From NCBI GenBank assembly GCA_946699065.1, contig CAMPDV010000212.1:310001-374000 (forward strand): a DNA stretch of 64,000 nucleotides, in the 5' to 3' direction. Made by a program: the position numbers and the translations under genes. The stretch's first letter is position 1. Every line of letters begins with the position of its first letter. Below, piece after piece: positions 1 through 13,423 of this stretch. The notes under the pieces are model-generated. The model saw nothing but the letters and a program-made list of their open reading frames with translations, searched no databases and was not told where the DNA came from. The stretch comes from Loxodes magnus (taxonomy: Eukaryota > Ciliophora > Karyorelictea > Loxodida > Loxodidae).

Positions 1-606
1 AAATCAAGTCTCTTCTAGTGTTAATGCTTAAGAGAGTAGCTTTTAGAATTACTTTCTCACTCATATGCCTTAGCAGGGTTAAAGGACGGCTTTTAGACGT
101 TTTCCCTTCTGATTAGTGATTCCAATTTTTTTCATTTCCAAGACCTTTCAGCATAGCTTTGTATTTTTTTTAATTCTAATGCTTTAATATAAACTAGAGA
201 ATGTCTTCATTTTCTACTTGGAGTACTATCAAAATTTAAGACCAGTCAAAAATGTTTTTCCGTGCTTACGCTTCACAGAAAAATTACAACTATTCTTAGC
301 TTTATATTTTTGCTACTACTGAAATTTAACTCGTTTTCCATCTTCTTTAGAGCTAGACTGAATAATAATTATCACTTCTAACATTGGATTTTAATACTGA
401 CAATCTTTAATCCCTATATTATAATTGCATTCCTCAATTTAATTAACAGCTGACTGATCTCTCAAATCTTTCCTTCATTAAGATTGCCTTTTCAATCCCA
501 ATACTCTTTTCTTTACCTAGAAATGCTTTAGCTTTTTAGCCTAAAATTGAGTCTCTAACTCTTTAATGTATTTTATAACTAAATTTTCTGAATATTTTGC
601 ATTTTA
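1..606 (-). CDS. Unrecognised Lys/Gln-rich protein, cut by the window edge
   Basis: With TAA/TAG as Gln and TGA as Trp, one continuous minus-strand frame runs from about 606 off the left edge. Its amino-acid pattern is protein-like: charged and mixed, with runs such as QSSSKEDGKRVKF and SVKRKHGKTFLTGLKF. The other frames look like low-complexity AT translation. In-frame TGAs fall after QSQ, GLKF, KLC and QGI. I recognise no domain. No convincing start codon is visible in this frame, so the 5' end is approximate and the gene may begin in an exon further right. Coding status is inferred from composition only. Confidence 0.38.
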
Positions 607-1559
607 TTTGGCTTTAAAATTGTAAGATGAAGTAAAATAAAAGAAGTGATTAAGGTAGATTACATCTAAAGCATTTAGTTAAAGTTAAAGAATTAAAGTG
701 ATTTAGCTAATATAGTTAATATAAAAAATAATGTTAAATGAAAGGAAAAGTTTAGCTCTTTATAAATAATAAGGCACTCTAGTTTTAATGTTGTAAGTTT
801 GTTTTTGGTATTCTAAGGTTATAAGTGTAGCTTAATTGTATTTTAAGTATTAGTTATGTGAACTATAAATAATTAAGTTTTAAGTTGTAGATTCTATTAT
901 TAAATCTTATATCCAAAATAAAGACTCTATTTAAATACTTGAGGTAAATAAATTTACCATAGTTTGCTATATTAGTGATTATATCTATATTTCTTTTATT
1001 CATTTATTCTAGCTGTGTATCAAGCTAGTAGTTTGCTTGTATTATTTTAAAATATTTTGTATCTTTCTACTATTTTAAGATAATTTTCAGCTAATGTAGT
1101 TAATTCTTTTAGTGGAAATATTGCTTAATAATAAAAATAAATAGAATGCTAATAAATATATAGTAATAGTATAAGATACCTATGATTAAGATTAACTTAA
1201 GAAAGGAATAATTAATTTATTAGTTACTTTTAAAATACTAAGCTTCTTAATATTAGTTATATAGCCTTAGTTTAATTACTTATATAACCTTACTAATGCT
1301 ATTATTTTTAACTTTCTATTATCATTTCCTTTATTTAGTTTATAATACTTTATTATTTTACCTATACACCCTTATAATTCAAACCATTCATATCTATATA
1401 TTAGTTAGTGCTTCTTAGTAATATACTTTATATTTTAAACAATGCTAAGGGTAATCATTTAAATATACTTAACTTCAACACTTCTATTATGTCATTTTAA
1501 TTCATCTCTCTGCAAAATTCAAACGCTAGTTTTATAATCTCCTAATTTACCTTAAGATA
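607..1559. other. AT-rich spacer, no gene seen
   Basis: Nearly pure A/T with short homopolymer and TTAA-rich runs. I see no motif, tRNA or protein-like frame on either strand. Confidence 0.5.
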
Positions 1560-2240
1560 GCTTCAATAGTTTTGTGAAATCGATGTTAAAAATCCCTCAG
1601 GTCCTTTCTATCAATACATGCTAACAAAATTTTATTAGAAGAAATAAAAATTGGCTTTCTAGGTTTATTTTTATTTTTAGATGCTTTTATTTGAGTCTTA
1701 TTTCCTAAATTTTTGCTTATTCTATACATTAAAGATCTTCCTCTAAATTCTATTTTTTTACTTCTCATTTATTGAATTTAAGACTGTAGCCATTCTAAGT
1801 TCTAAAATTATCTTCCTTCGCTATTTTTGCCACTTTTGTAATTATTTAATGAGACATTTCTTTTGTTTTGCGAAGATTTTTCTGAATTCTCAAATTAAGA
1901 ATTCAAACTGATTATAATATTTCCTATTTGCTTATTTTCTTAGATTTTACTTTTAGCAGGTATTTTATAGTGTTTTGCTCTTATTCTGCTCAATTAATCC
2001 TTTTTCTTTTTAAATAAAAATAATTTCCAATATCTTCAGTAAGCCTTAAAGTATTAAGATTTTATTTTTGATGTCTATTAATTTCTTTTTTATTTATGAC
2101 TTAAAATTTCTTATTTGCAAATTATAATTGTTATTCTTATTTACTTGCTAAGTCTCAAATCCTTATTTTGGAATAGTTTTTCAGTCAGTTTAGATGAAAT
2201 TAAGATTTTAGTGAAGTTTAGAAGGTATTAAAACTTTTAT
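1560..2240 (-). CDS. Candidate Lys/Gln-rich ORF, no known domain
   Basis: A minus-strand frame between about 2240 and 1560 reads as a basic, helix-prone sequence rich in K, Q, N and I, with pieces such as FRKIFAKQKKCLIKQLQKW. In-frame TGAs occur at plausible Trp positions (FLI-W-EFRK). A standard-code ATG frame at 1768 overlaps it. No domain, start or stop can be fixed. It may be a continuation of, or an exon of, the ORF at the left edge, or only biased AT sequence. Confidence 0.22.
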
Positions 2241-5200
2241 TGTCCCCAGTTAAGTGTTTTATTAGTTTAATTTAAATGAAATAAGAAGGTTTCTTTTATT
2301 TAATAAAGATTTATATTAAATTAAAGATATTCAATTAATATATTAATAGAAATACTTTCAGCTAAGAAATCTTCTACTATTATTATTCTCCTTTTTCTTA
2401 AAATTATACTCATTCCCTTTATCTAAACTTGAGTCTTATTATTATTATTTTAATCCACTTCTTATTTTTAAATAAGATGATACTATCATTTTGCTCTAAG
2501 CCTTTATAGCTATAAGATTAAAATTTAAATATTATTAAAAGATAATCAAGCAAACTAATGTTCTTATTCTAAATAATTCAATGAATGTTAAAGGTATTAG
2601 ATTAATCAAGTTCATTTTAAGGCTTAAATCATTATTTCAAATCTATAACTTGTTCCTAAACTCTTCCTTTTTCCACTTCTATTCCCTTTTAGTTATATTT
2701 GCTTTTTGGAGTTCTTAATGTTTCAGTCTATGGAGAATTGACTTCTATAAAATCCTTGAATTTAAATTACAACTTTCAGCTAATCTCTTTAATTAACTTA
2801 AATGCTTTTAAATATCTTATTTGGAATCTTCTTTTCTACTTAAAAATTATCTTGTTAAATTAAGTCCTAGTATTTTTAAGAATCGTTATCTCAGCATGAT
2901 ACCATTTAAGAATTTTCAGTGGAGCTTGAAATTTACACCTTTAGTTTTATTATTATTAGGTTATAATTATACATATTAGAGATATTAAAGTGTTCTTATC
3001 TTATTCTTCATTTGCTACTTCTAATGTTTATATTATTCTATTAAGAATTAAATCTCTTCCTCAATCTTACAAGCTAACTGTTCACAGCTTACTTATGATT
3101 AGTATCACAAAAGGGAAGGTTTAGGTGATTGTATAACTAATCTATAATAAGAGTTAGTCTCTACAGCTAATAGAATGGCTTAGTAATTTTTATTAAGTTG
3201 ATAATGATTTACTTGGTTCAATAAACTAAGGATTAGCTTTTTTTCCTCTTTTAATTAATTTAAAAATTAATAAAATGTAAGTGTTTATTTATTAAAATAG
3301 AGCCAAGAAAAGAGTTCATAGTAACCCTTCATTACAGTGAAGTCTTAAATTATTAAAAATTAATAAAGTAATTTAAGCTTTTTAAGTAAGCAAACATAGA
3401 TAGTCCTATATTTATAAAAGAATTTTAACCTAAATATTTACCTATACAACTTAACATTCCTATAGAAATATCTCATTGGAGCTTAGATGAGAAGTAAAAC
3501 TTATAAAAGACGGAACTGTATAAAAAGAGTAATAATATGAAAGACAATCTATATTGCACTAGGTATAAATAATAAAAGAGTAAGTATTTGTAAATTTAGA
3601 AAAGAAAGAAGCATAAAGCTAATTTAAATCTTAATTGGTAAGATAATAAGACTAATTAGTTCATCAATTGAAGAAACTTTTAATAAACAAAGTAAAATTT
3701 ATAATAAATCAGAGGAAGCTGAATTATTAAAGAAATTTAAGAAAACAAGCTAATACCTATAGGTACTAAATTTGATAATAGCCTGTTTATATAAATTAGT
3801 CTTTAGTGATCCGTAAATATTAATATCCTAAGATCTATTCTTAGATATTATACTTCTCAGCTGATGGAATTTTTTAATGCAAGAATTATAAAGTTAAGAA
3901 AAAGAAGAGCTATGAAAATGTACAAATTTAATTGAGAAACACTTAAGAAATAAAAAAATATGCAATTAATTTTGTTAGAATAAATAAAGGTAAAAATTAA
4001 TATTTAGGTTTGAAAAAACTCTAAAGATTAAATAAGCCAAAACACGCACTTAAAATAATCATAACTTCTTCATAAATCGCAACTAGAGAATTAATTCTTG
4101 TTCTTTTATGCTTTATGCGAATTTCTACAGTGATATAACGAATGTAAGTTCTACTCATTTGAAACTTGTATTGCTTGAATTTATGGTTATTAAACCTTTT
4201 TTGCAGTTTTCTTTTCATAATTATGTTTATATTCAGCGTGCATTATATTAATTTTTTTATTTTAGCGCTGATATGTAGCAGAAAAATTAGACAAATAACT
4301 TGATCAATAGATTTATGCCTTCTTTTAATTTGATAGCAACTTAATTTCTTTCTAAATTATTCTTTTCATTATTATTTTTCCTCTCATGTAATCTTTTGTT
4401 TTATTGTATTTATATTTCCTAAAATTTATTTATGCAATAGCTATTTCATACAATTTTTCAGCTTTTGAAGGTAATTTTAATCAGAATTGCAATCTCAATT
4501 TGCAGCTTTAACTTAAATATTTTTACTTAGTTATAAATTTTCTAGGTGTAATTTATTTTGGTTGATTTAATGAAGTTCTTATCTTATTAGATTATAGATT
4601 TTAGATTTTCATTTAGCTTTTAATCATATTAATCTAGTTAGCTCTTTAATAATCAACTACCTTCAATTTTATTAACAGCAACACCTAGCATTATTCAAAA
4701 TGAGATCCTTAATTTTATATACTAAAATAGCTTATAAATAGAATAAATTGTTAGTCTTAGTTAAAGAGATGTAAAGTAAGTTAAAGCTAAAGGCTTAATA
4801 TTAACAGAGATACTAAAACTAGTAATTTTTAAAGGTTTAATCCATACCTATTATATAAAGTAGCCTGCTTTTAGTTGCTAGAGACTTAATTTTAGTTTGA
4901 AATAGATTGATTAAAATAATTAGAAACTTAATTTTAGTTTATTTATAATGCTAATTGATGTGAGTATCTGAGTAGTAGAAATTAGATAATACAATCTAAT
5001 GCAATTTAAATAAAGATTAGTGGTTAAAATAAGAGATAATTTTAGCTTATGCTTGGCTTTTAATTAAGCATAATATATATAATTAATAATTTTAAACATT
5101 TTTACGCTAAATTTTAGTTCTTAATTCATTTTCACTATCCGTTAATCTTTTTTTACTTATCTTAGATTATATTCGACTTTTCTTTAAAATTACTCTTGCT

Positions 5201-5926
5201 TAGTTTCTATTTCCTTTGTTTAGTTAATTAATTATATAATAACGTATGTTCATAATATCCCCAAAAAATATTTGCCAATTACTTTTTAATATGATAAAAT
5301 TCTTTCAATGTATCTTTTCTTCCTTTTTTGTAATATTAGTTTAATGTAATGTTTTACTATAAAGTCTATTTATTAGCTAGTTTTACTTATTGATTACGTA
5401 TTGAGTATTAATTTTTGTAACTGCCTTATATTATGTGTATTAGTTAAAAGTTTGGTAGATATATTAGTTCTAAGCTGGTATTGAATGTTGTACAATTAAG
5501 ATTTACATCTTTCTCTTTCTTTCATATATTATTCGTATGTACTTATGATATGAGTTTCATCTTCTACTCCAGAATTGTAGAATTTTAAAATTGATAATGT
5601 GCTATAAAGCAAAGCATGAAGAAATGGTGATTAGGAATAATAAGATATAGAATAATAGTAGACTAATAAAATACATTGTAAGTAAATATAAATCTGTTAG
5701 ATTAGTATTAAATAGTTGATATTAGCTAATCTAATACTTATATTATCTCATACTACTAAGAAACATATTATGTTAAGTTTATTCTTTCTATAATAGTAAT
5801 AGAAGATATTTAAATATGTTTTCTTGAAAGCTTATAATTTTCTTAGTAACAAACAATTAATTTTAAGAAAGAGAGTATTAATAGTGATAATAATATAATA
5901 TAGATTAGTATAGAATAATAGAAAAT
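2241..5926. other. AT-rich stretch, no gene I can support
   Basis: Mostly A/T. Local pyrimidine-rich stretches (about 2,600-2,900 and 4,020-4,420) could be minus-strand coding remnants. None shows a motif, and I could not choose a frame. Confidence 0.4.
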
Positions 5927-5927
5927 A

Positions 5928-6320
5928 ATTTATAAGGACATTGTATATGAATATCTTAATAATATCATAAAAAATAGAGACCAGAACCCTAATATACTTT
6001 GTGGCGACTTTAATGCCTTACTTCCTAACTATGGTAATAATTAATCACAAATCAATAATAATATTTAAAGATTATTAGACTTTATAGAAGCAAATGAATT
6101 AATAATTTTAAATTATTATGAATCCAACACATTTATTCATAGAGCGAATAATTAATGCTATTGTAATGACTACTTCTTGGCAACTTAACATTTAAATTCT
6201 GATGATTTCGTTGACTATAAAGTTATCCAAGATTCGGGTTTGCATACTGATAATTTTCCACTAAGTATTATATTAAATTATAATTTAAAAAGAAGTGAAT
6301 AAGATTAAAAATAACGATTA
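5928..6320 (+). pseudogene. LINE APE endonuclease fragment
   Basis: The frame contains ILCGDFNALLPNYG, the Mg-binding GDFN block of AP-endonuclease-like LINE endonucleases. Downstream are an N-T-F-I-H-R segment matching the family's N..T..R block and a terminal HTDNFPLSI that corresponds to the SDH-P-L block, with Ser replaced by Thr and His by Asn. The catalytic His of SDH is therefore not intact. The first roughly 100 residues of the domain, with the N-terminal catalytic Asn and Glu, are not visible. In LINEs this enzyme nicks target DNA to prime reverse transcription. Confidence 0.8.
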
Positions 6321-6949
6321 CTCTTTAAAATTTCTAAATTATAGGATCTGAAAACGAGAAAATATTATTAAACTATTTTTGGGATAATTTTATCAATTCT
6401 AGTAACTTGGTTAAAAAGATGTTGAAAATTAGTATCAATTCAACTGCGATCTTATTAGCTATAATGCTGAGATTGCGCTTGGATCTTAAAATCAAAGAAA
6501 AATCTATTATCAATTGCCAAGTTACTTAGCTACGTTATTTGTTCAAGCAAAAAAGGTTAATGTTGCATATTAGAACGCATTAACTTTGTATGAACATCAT
6601 AATTAAGAAGTTACCAAACTTTACTAGCTTAAAATTTAATCTTATAAGCATTATCTTCACAAATTTTGGAAATGAAAAAAATAAAAAGCTAAGGAAAAAC
6701 ATAAAGATCTTAACAAAAATGCTAAATAATGTTTAAACAAGCTAAAATCTAATAAACCCTAAAATTCGTAATTAGATGAATTTTAACTTTAACTAACAAT
6801 AGTAATTTATTGAAAATTGGGAAACTAACGTTTTTGATTAACATTCGAAAATAAGTAAGATAGAATTCGACTTCTCAAATAGAAAAATAGAGGGAATATT
6901 TAGAAATAAATCTTTTATCTTAAATTAGAAATTAAGTCATTTATAAAAT

Positions 6950-9030
6950 ATGCCTCTTTTTACGTTATTTGAAATTAAAAAAATTATATCTTAGCTTGCA
7001 AATAATAAAGCTACATGTAATGAAGATCTAAAAGCTGAACTTATTAAATATGGAGGTTAAGATTTGCATCAAATTATTACAAGTTTCATTAATAACATGC
7101 TTAGAACATTTAAAATACCAAATGCAATGAAAAAAATAAACATTCTTCCGATTTTCAAAAAAGGAAGCAAAAGTAATTGATGTAATTGACGACCTATAGC
7201 TTTATTGAACTGTCTACTTAAAATTTATGATAAAGCACTAACATAACGACTTTATAATTATATTTATGAACGAAACATTTTACATCCAGCCTAATTTGGA
7301 TTTATTCGTAAACACTCCACTACTTAGCAAATTTGAACTATTTAGTAAATTATAGACTTGCATCGTAGATGGTCCCATAAAAAGTAATTAATTGCTACTT
7401 TAATAGATGTAGAAAAAATGTTTGATAGCATATCTAGGAAATTACTTTTTGATCATCTTAGAAGACTTAGGCTCCCTTTGGACCTAATATTGGCACTAGA
7501 ATCTTTTTACGATAATGTTGATACTAAGTTTATAATTGATGGGTATCTTACAAGAACAATTAAATATAACAATGGAGTATTATAAGGAAGTAGCCATGCA
7601 CCTGTACTTGCAATTTTATACTATGATATTGTTATAAGATATTTAGAAGATAATCAGAAGAAATTAGGATTTACAATATTATCTAAAACTTTCGTAGTAC
7701 GAGCCTTCGATGACTTAATCCAATTGTCTTCTTCCTAGAAAAATTCCTAAAAATTATTACAAGCTACATCTACAGTTTTTGATTGAGTAAAACTTACAAT
7801 TAATGTAGCCAAATGTGAAGTAATAGAATTCTTGAAAAAAAAAAAATGAAAAGATAGCTAACCTTCTATTAATATAAAGCTCAATGGGATTCCAATTGTT
7901 TAAAAAGATGAAGTTACCTATTTAGGATATTAGTTAGGAATAAAATAAAATAAAATTACAAATTACATTGTACAGAAGTAGCTACCAACACAGAGTAGCT
8001 ATTTAAAAAGCTACTGCAATACTTTCTAAATATGGATTAGTATCCCCTCTCAGCTTCAAAACTCTTTGTAGAACTTTTATTTTGCCTAAAGTTGAATATG
8101 GAAGTGATATTACTCCGTGAGCTACTATTTCTGGAATTAAAGGAATAAAAAACAAGATAACAAAATCGTAAAGACTTATCTCAAGATAGGCGTTTAGATC
8201 TTAAGAATTCACATTCAATGAGTCATGCTTTATTGACCTAAACTGGCTTCCTTTTACACATATAGCAACTAAAAATTTAATGAACTTTTATTAAAAATTA
8301 ATGTAATATAGCAAAGAAATCCTAACTCAGATACTGCTTTCCTATTAGAAAAATGCACTAAATTTAATTTACCATACTAGAAACATATAAAGAAATGTAT
8401 CGATTTGCATAATTTTGTCATGTCACATGTTTAGAGTAAGATGGATTTTTATAAGCTCACAGAATAAAAAATGAAACATAAATTCTTAATGGAATGTCTC
8501 ACTAGGAATACACTTATGCCAACAGCAAAAAGAATTATAGACTAAATATAAAATAATTAAAGTGTATTTCCTGAAATTACTTATACCAAATATAATAATC
8601 ACTACATTAGAGAGACTACTTCTATCTATAAACTGAGGACTTTTTCTTATAATTTTCAATAGGAACTTAGTAATCGCCACATTAATGTTAGATAGTATTA
8701 TTTGCTTATGTGGCTAAGACTTTGATGAAACTGATCATATTTTTGATTGCTAATACTATGCAGACATTATTGAGGAACTTGAAAGTCATAAAGCTTTTAA
8801 AGAAAAAGACAAGAAGAAACTAATTCTTTATGACTAAAACTATATAAACAAACATTTTTCAAAAAATCAAATTCCTAAAATAGACAAATTTCATCAAGAC
8901 AATAAATAAAAATATATGATAGAGAAAGAACAAGAAGAAGCTTGATTGGCATTTACAAACTTTTATCTTTCAACATATTTGTAATATTTATAGTATAAGC
9001 TATATTTATTGCAACTATGTCTCAATATTC
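6950..9030 (+). pseudogene. LINE reverse transcriptase ORF, frame-broken
   Basis: From an ATG at 6950 the frame shows RT blocks in order: MPLFTLFEIKKIISQL, then KKGSK-SN-W-CN-W-RPIALLN with both Trp encoded by TGA, then HPAQFGFIRKHST, LIDVEKMFDS (block A catalytic Asp), GVLQGSSHAP (block B), and VVRAFDDLIQL where YADD is expected. A thumb-like segment with FD-W-VKLTINVAKCEVIEF follows, again Trp as TGA. A terminal CLCG...DETDH...DC motif matches the Cys/His motif at the LINE C-terminus but lies in another frame, so at least one indel precedes it. The active-site block reads A-F-D-D, as if one residue were lost from F-A-D-D. Confidence 0.85.
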
Positions 9031-9050
9031 TTAAATATTGAAACTATTAT

Positions 9051-9959
9051 ATTTTAATTAATTAATTAATTTAGAATGTAAGGTGTCTTTATAGGATATT
9101 TTATTTATAGATGGTAATTGTTTTATGGCTATTTTTAGTTGGTTCCATAAATTGTAATTATGATAGAATGTATGAATGTAAAAATTAATAAGGGGGTAAG
9201 TTTGAATGTTATTGGAAATCAAGGTTGTAAGAATAAATTTCATTACTGTAGTGATTGATGATTCTGATTCCTGAGTCTGAGAGTGGATTACTTATATACT
9301 TAATAATAACTCTTATTAATTAAAGAGCTGCGCACCATTGAGGTTCTACGCACTCTATAATCTTTGCTTTTTTTTAAATTAAAATGATAATAATAAAGAT
9401 ATTTATATATTATATGTCTATATTTATATATTTGATTATATATTAGTATAAGAAATAAAAATAGAGAGAAATGATTATTGGAGTTGGGTAGGGGTAGATT
9501 ATATGAATATATTAAATAATGAATTAGTTTTATTTTAAGTTTTATTGTGGTTATTAGAAAGTGTATTTACTGCATTTTATATTTTATATTCTTAATGAAA
9601 ATAGTAAGTGTATTAAAATATATTAATTTACTTAAGTTTTATTTATATATCATTTATGATAATGATATCTTTTATTTATTAAGAGTAGATAGCTTAAATA
9701 AAGATTTGTGTAGGTGCAAATAATACTGTAATTATATACTTTAATCAATTTATAGAAGTTTGGATATGTGTCATAGATACCTTTTATCTTTCTCTTTTTT
9801 ATTCTATTTCTTCATTTTATTATTTTTAATCTTGACTATCTCCATTTTCCAATCTCTAATTATTTCATTTTAATGCTTTAAAGCATAAATTATCCGTTTT
9901 AATATCATTACCATAAATTTACTTACAATCCTATATATTTAATAACCTTAATTGCAAAT
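9051..9959. other. AT-rich spacer, no gene seen
   Basis: AT-rich with a G/T-rich plus strand (9,460-9,760). It lies between the LINE and the first gag-like copy. I see no motif on either strand. Confidence 0.4.
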
Positions 9960-10810
9960 ATCAAAATATCTACCATTTCAGCAAGGAATTTCTCGCAGCT
10001 CCAAAGAAGTAGGGTCCAGGAACCTATCAGCAGTATCAAGAGGTCAAAAAGCAACAATAAGCAGCAAAAAGCAGCTCATGTTGCTATAGCATAAATCTCA
10101 AGGGGAGAAACCGAGGAAATAGATGAAGTCCGTCCTACAATAGGAGATATCGGAATTCAATCTTTCCGAACAAATTAGCATGGAACAGTTCATCAAAGTA
10201 GTACTAAACCTCCGAGAAGAGGCTAAGAAGCTCGGTAGGGAAAATTCTAATGAGCTCTAAGATACGTTGGATTAAGAATGGCCTATAAGGAGAAGGAAAT
10301 AGACATCTTATGAAAACACTAGCGAGAGTAATTCACCCAGACAAACTCTAAGCTATAGAAAATTCAAGAATAAAGCCAACAGATAGAAACCAGTTACAGC
10401 CAGAAACAGGAAAGTTAAAATTTAGGAAATTTCTGGAATAAAATAATGGAAAAAGAGTAAGTTGGAATAAACTAATCTCAAATGAAAAAATAACACAACA
10501 CCTATCAAAACAAAAATAAAAATAAGAATTTTGAAAAGATGCTGTTTTTGCAAAAGTTAATAGCATCTTCAAAATAATTCAGAAAATTTTTGAACTTTAA
10601 AAAATATTGACTTTAGGAGAAAAAAGAGAGAGGAAAGTTCTACTGCAATCCTGAAGGAGATGTATACAAGAGAAAAGGAACTCAAGAACTACTGAGACTG
10701 ATTTTAACAAGAACTGGAGGCAAAAGAAGACAAGAATTTAAGTAAGTGGATTGGAAACTGAGCTTAAAAACTTATTTTATGTAGCGAATATGAGCTGGTA
10801 TACTTTTAAT
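9960..10810 (+). mobile_element. Gag-like zinc-knuckle element, copy A (degenerate)
   Basis: Less AT-biased than its surroundings. The frame gives a charged N-terminal part (SMEQFIKVVLNLREEAKK) and then CCFCKSQQH followed by LQNNS, a CCHC knuckle whose last Cys is replaced. After a frame jump comes KFYCNPEGDVYKRK, which matches the (R/K)-(L/F)-Y...G-(I/V)-Y-(R/K)-x-K block just downstream of the knuckle in the copies near 19.4-20.3 kb and 50.2-51.9 kb. CCHC knuckles bind nucleic acid in Gag or LINE ORF1 proteins. No LTR or RT is attached, so the element class is not settled. Confidence 0.55.
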
Positions 10811-11439
10811 AAAATTAAACAAACCTTAAGTTAAATTATTTCTATCTATTTTAACTGTTAAAAGCAGTTTAATATTTATTAAAGCAACTTAGTTAAATAA
10901 ATTAAAAAATTTTCTTTTTAACATAATACTTAAAACATATTTAGCAAAATTAATTAAATTCTATCATTGATAATTTTTAAATTATTTTTAGATAATTATT
11001 TAATTTTTATAAATTTAATTAATAGAAAGATCATAAATCAAATATAGTTTGTAGTTTTACTTAAATGAGTCTAGTTAATTTTGAATTTTTTATCTGCCTT
11101 ATTTAGTAACTATCACCATTTTTAGAAGTTATACCATATAATTATTTTTATTTAACTATTTCTAAATTTATATGCTCATATTTTTTCTTTAGATAATAAA
11201 ACTTTATAAGCTAGAAAATAAGCATTTATTTTAAGAGTTTTTTTCTATATAACGTATCTTTTATTTTTAAATTAATCTAAAATGTTAATTTATTTAAAAT
11301 TAATTTTATCATTAATCAACACCTTAAAGAGTGAAATTAAATAAAATTTTAATTATTTTCTATTATGTAGAAAATTTTTTGATTTATAAAAGAATTTTAA
11401 TTTTTTATATATTCAATTTTTGTTTAATAATTTTCATTC
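10811..11439. other. AT-rich spacer, no gene seen
   Basis: Almost only A and T, with no motif on either strand. Confidence 0.5.
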
Positions 11440-11985
11440 TATCATTTTTTTTCATCTTATTCTTTTTTAAAACCACATTTTTTGCCGTTTCCTAACTATT
11501 TATTAAATTTTTATCTCTTTTTCTTTATAGTTATATTTAATGTTGTTTCTTCTTTTTGTTCTCAAACTTCTTTTAGTAATATAAATATTCTTTCTTTAAA
11601 ATAAGAAATTTCTAGCAGCTTTTACTCAGATGCTTTCGAGAGTTAAAGTTATAGCACCTTTTTACTTCTTTTTTGATTTAGATCTTTAATTTTTTCTCTT
11701 TCTATAATAATTTGGTAATTTCCTTATTCTGATAGTTCTTTTTAACGCTGCAATTTTTGTTGATTCTCTTCTATTTTTTCTATCCTAATGTTCTTTTTTT
11801 TCTGTTTCTATTACCAGCTTTATAATTGGGTATTCTAGTCTTGCAAATAATTTAGGAAGATATTAAAGTATTTTTCTTAGCTCTTAAATTTATACTTTAT
11901 TTTCTTTACTATTTAAAGCTTTTCCATCGTTCTCTTATTAATTTCTTCAATTTTTTAACCTCTTCTTGAAGATCATTATACGGGG
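11440..11985 (-). CDS. Candidate basic coiled-coil fragment
   Basis: The plus strand is pyrimidine-rich. The minus strand reads as a Lys/Glu/Arg-rich helix beginning YNDLQEEVKKLKKLIRE near 11,980. No ATG can be assigned and there is no recognised domain. It lies head-to-head with gag-like copy B, whose N-terminal half is also coiled-coil-like, and may be part of a rearranged copy of that element. Confidence 0.3.
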
Positions 11986-11989
11986 GAAA

Positions 11990-13075
11990 AATATAATAAG
12001 GGAGGGAAATCTTGATAAACATTACTTTTGCTCGACAAAGAAGAAATTTAAATATGATTGGAATTGAACTTGACTGAAATAAGAAACCTTCAACAAAAAA
12101 GGGTTAGCACAGTACTGCCAGTTATGTATTAAAAGAAGATTATTTTAAAGGAGACTGAAAACGGAATGTTTAGCAAAATTAATAAACTTTACAGTGATAA
12201 ACCTGATTGAAAAGTGGAATCGCTATAATTCATTATTATTATTACTGTATTAAAAAAATAGCATCAAAGAAATAGTCTTCTCTTGACTCATTCCTAAAAA
12301 ACAAGAATAATAATATAATCTATCCGAATAGGAGCCTCAATAAGCTTAATAAATATAAACTAAGGAATCATATGCATAATCAGTGCAATAAGGAATAACT
12401 AATATATAATAGGAATTAAAATAACAAAGATAAAGGATAGAAAAACTAGAAAGCATGGTAGAAAATCTAATTGAATAGCTATACTTATAATTTCCATCCT
12501 TAGAAGAAACTTTTAATAAAATTTAATCATAAATAGTAATCAAAATTGAAGAAATTGACAAATAATTTAATGAAGTTCCTCAAATGCTTTAATCCAATTT
12601 TATAAATTATAATAGCAAATAAAATAATTGCAAGGTAAGTAAGAATAATAATAAGCAGTAATTTAAAGAGCATTTGATTAGTAATCAAGTATTCCAATGG
12701 AAATTGAATCTGAATATTAATAATAAGATACAAATAAGATAAATTTCTATCGTAGAAAAATCAGTTGCTGCATATATTAGAAGAATAACTATTGATAAAA
12801 ATGTTGAAAGAAAGCAGAAATTGAAAGAAATAATAAGAAATAAATCTTAGAAGAACTTTTTTGCTTTTGACAAACAAAGATAGGATAAATATAAAGAAAG
12901 AAGTTTTATAACTCAAGAATCGACGAATAGAATAACAATTGGAGAAGAAACCAGAAGGACGTATAATTTAGGGGTAAGACAAGAATGGTGGACTAATGAA
13001 GTCCTACGACATCCAGTAGTTTAGGAGAGAGCAGGAATAAATAGAAGTTAACTCCAAAATTCTTCTCTAAGACTA
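11990..13075 (+). mobile_element. Gag-like element, copy B (rearranged)
   Basis: One frame reads IEKWNRYNSLLLLLY near 12,190-12,250, matching NERWYHFNQLLLLYP in copy D. A coiled-coil stretch (QRIEKLESMVENLIEQLY) resembles the N-terminus of copy D. The end is QEWWTNEVLRHP, matching GWCINEVLHRL at the 3' end of copy D. The order of blocks differs from D and no zinc knuckle is visible, so this copy is internally rearranged or truncated. The Gln-rich character depends on reading TAA/TAG as Gln. Confidence 0.5.
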
Positions 13076-13423
13076 TAGATTTAATTTTATTCTTTATTTT
13101 TTATCCTTTTTTTATCTTAAAAATTCTATGATCCCCAGGTAAACATTAATAAATGTATTTTAATTTAAGCTTATGTAACAACTTTTATTTATTTTAGTAT
13201 TTTTAACTAAGAATAAATAGATTTATAAATATTCTAAAAGATTCATTTACATTTTAGAAAGCGATTTATAAAAAATTAAGAATATTATAAAAATAATAGA
13301 CCTAAAATTGATTTAGAGACTTAATTATTTGAAAATTATAGTTAAAAATAAATAAATGCTATTTAAATACCTAAGCTTCATCTATCTTATTATTATATAA
13401 TATTTTTTAAATAGATCCTCGGT
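13076..13423. other. AT-rich spacer, no gene seen
   Basis: A/T-rich sequence after the end of gag-like copy B, with no motif seen. Confidence 0.45.

Larger units (their letters stand above)
5928..9050 (+). mobile_element. Degenerate LINE (non-LTR retrotransposon) with APE endonuclease and reverse transcriptase
   Basis: The plus strand carries the two enzymatic domains of an APE-type LINE in the expected order: endonuclease (about 5,930-6,300), a linker, then reverse transcriptase (from about 6,950) and a C-terminal Cys/His motif near 8,700. TAA/TAG read as Gln is required, and TGA occupies conserved Trp positions. The endonuclease N-terminus is missing, so the copy is 5'-truncated or its upstream part is unrecognisable. 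The endonuclease and RT blocks are in different frames, and another shift falls near 8,690, so this copy looks dead. No target-site duplication or poly(A) end could be assigned. Confidence 0.85.

Noticed and set aside
10348-10572. Minus-strand ORF of 74 codons (begins MKMLLTFAK)
   Set aside because: It is a shadow on the opposite strand of gag-like copy A, whose plus-strand frame has the zinc knuckle.
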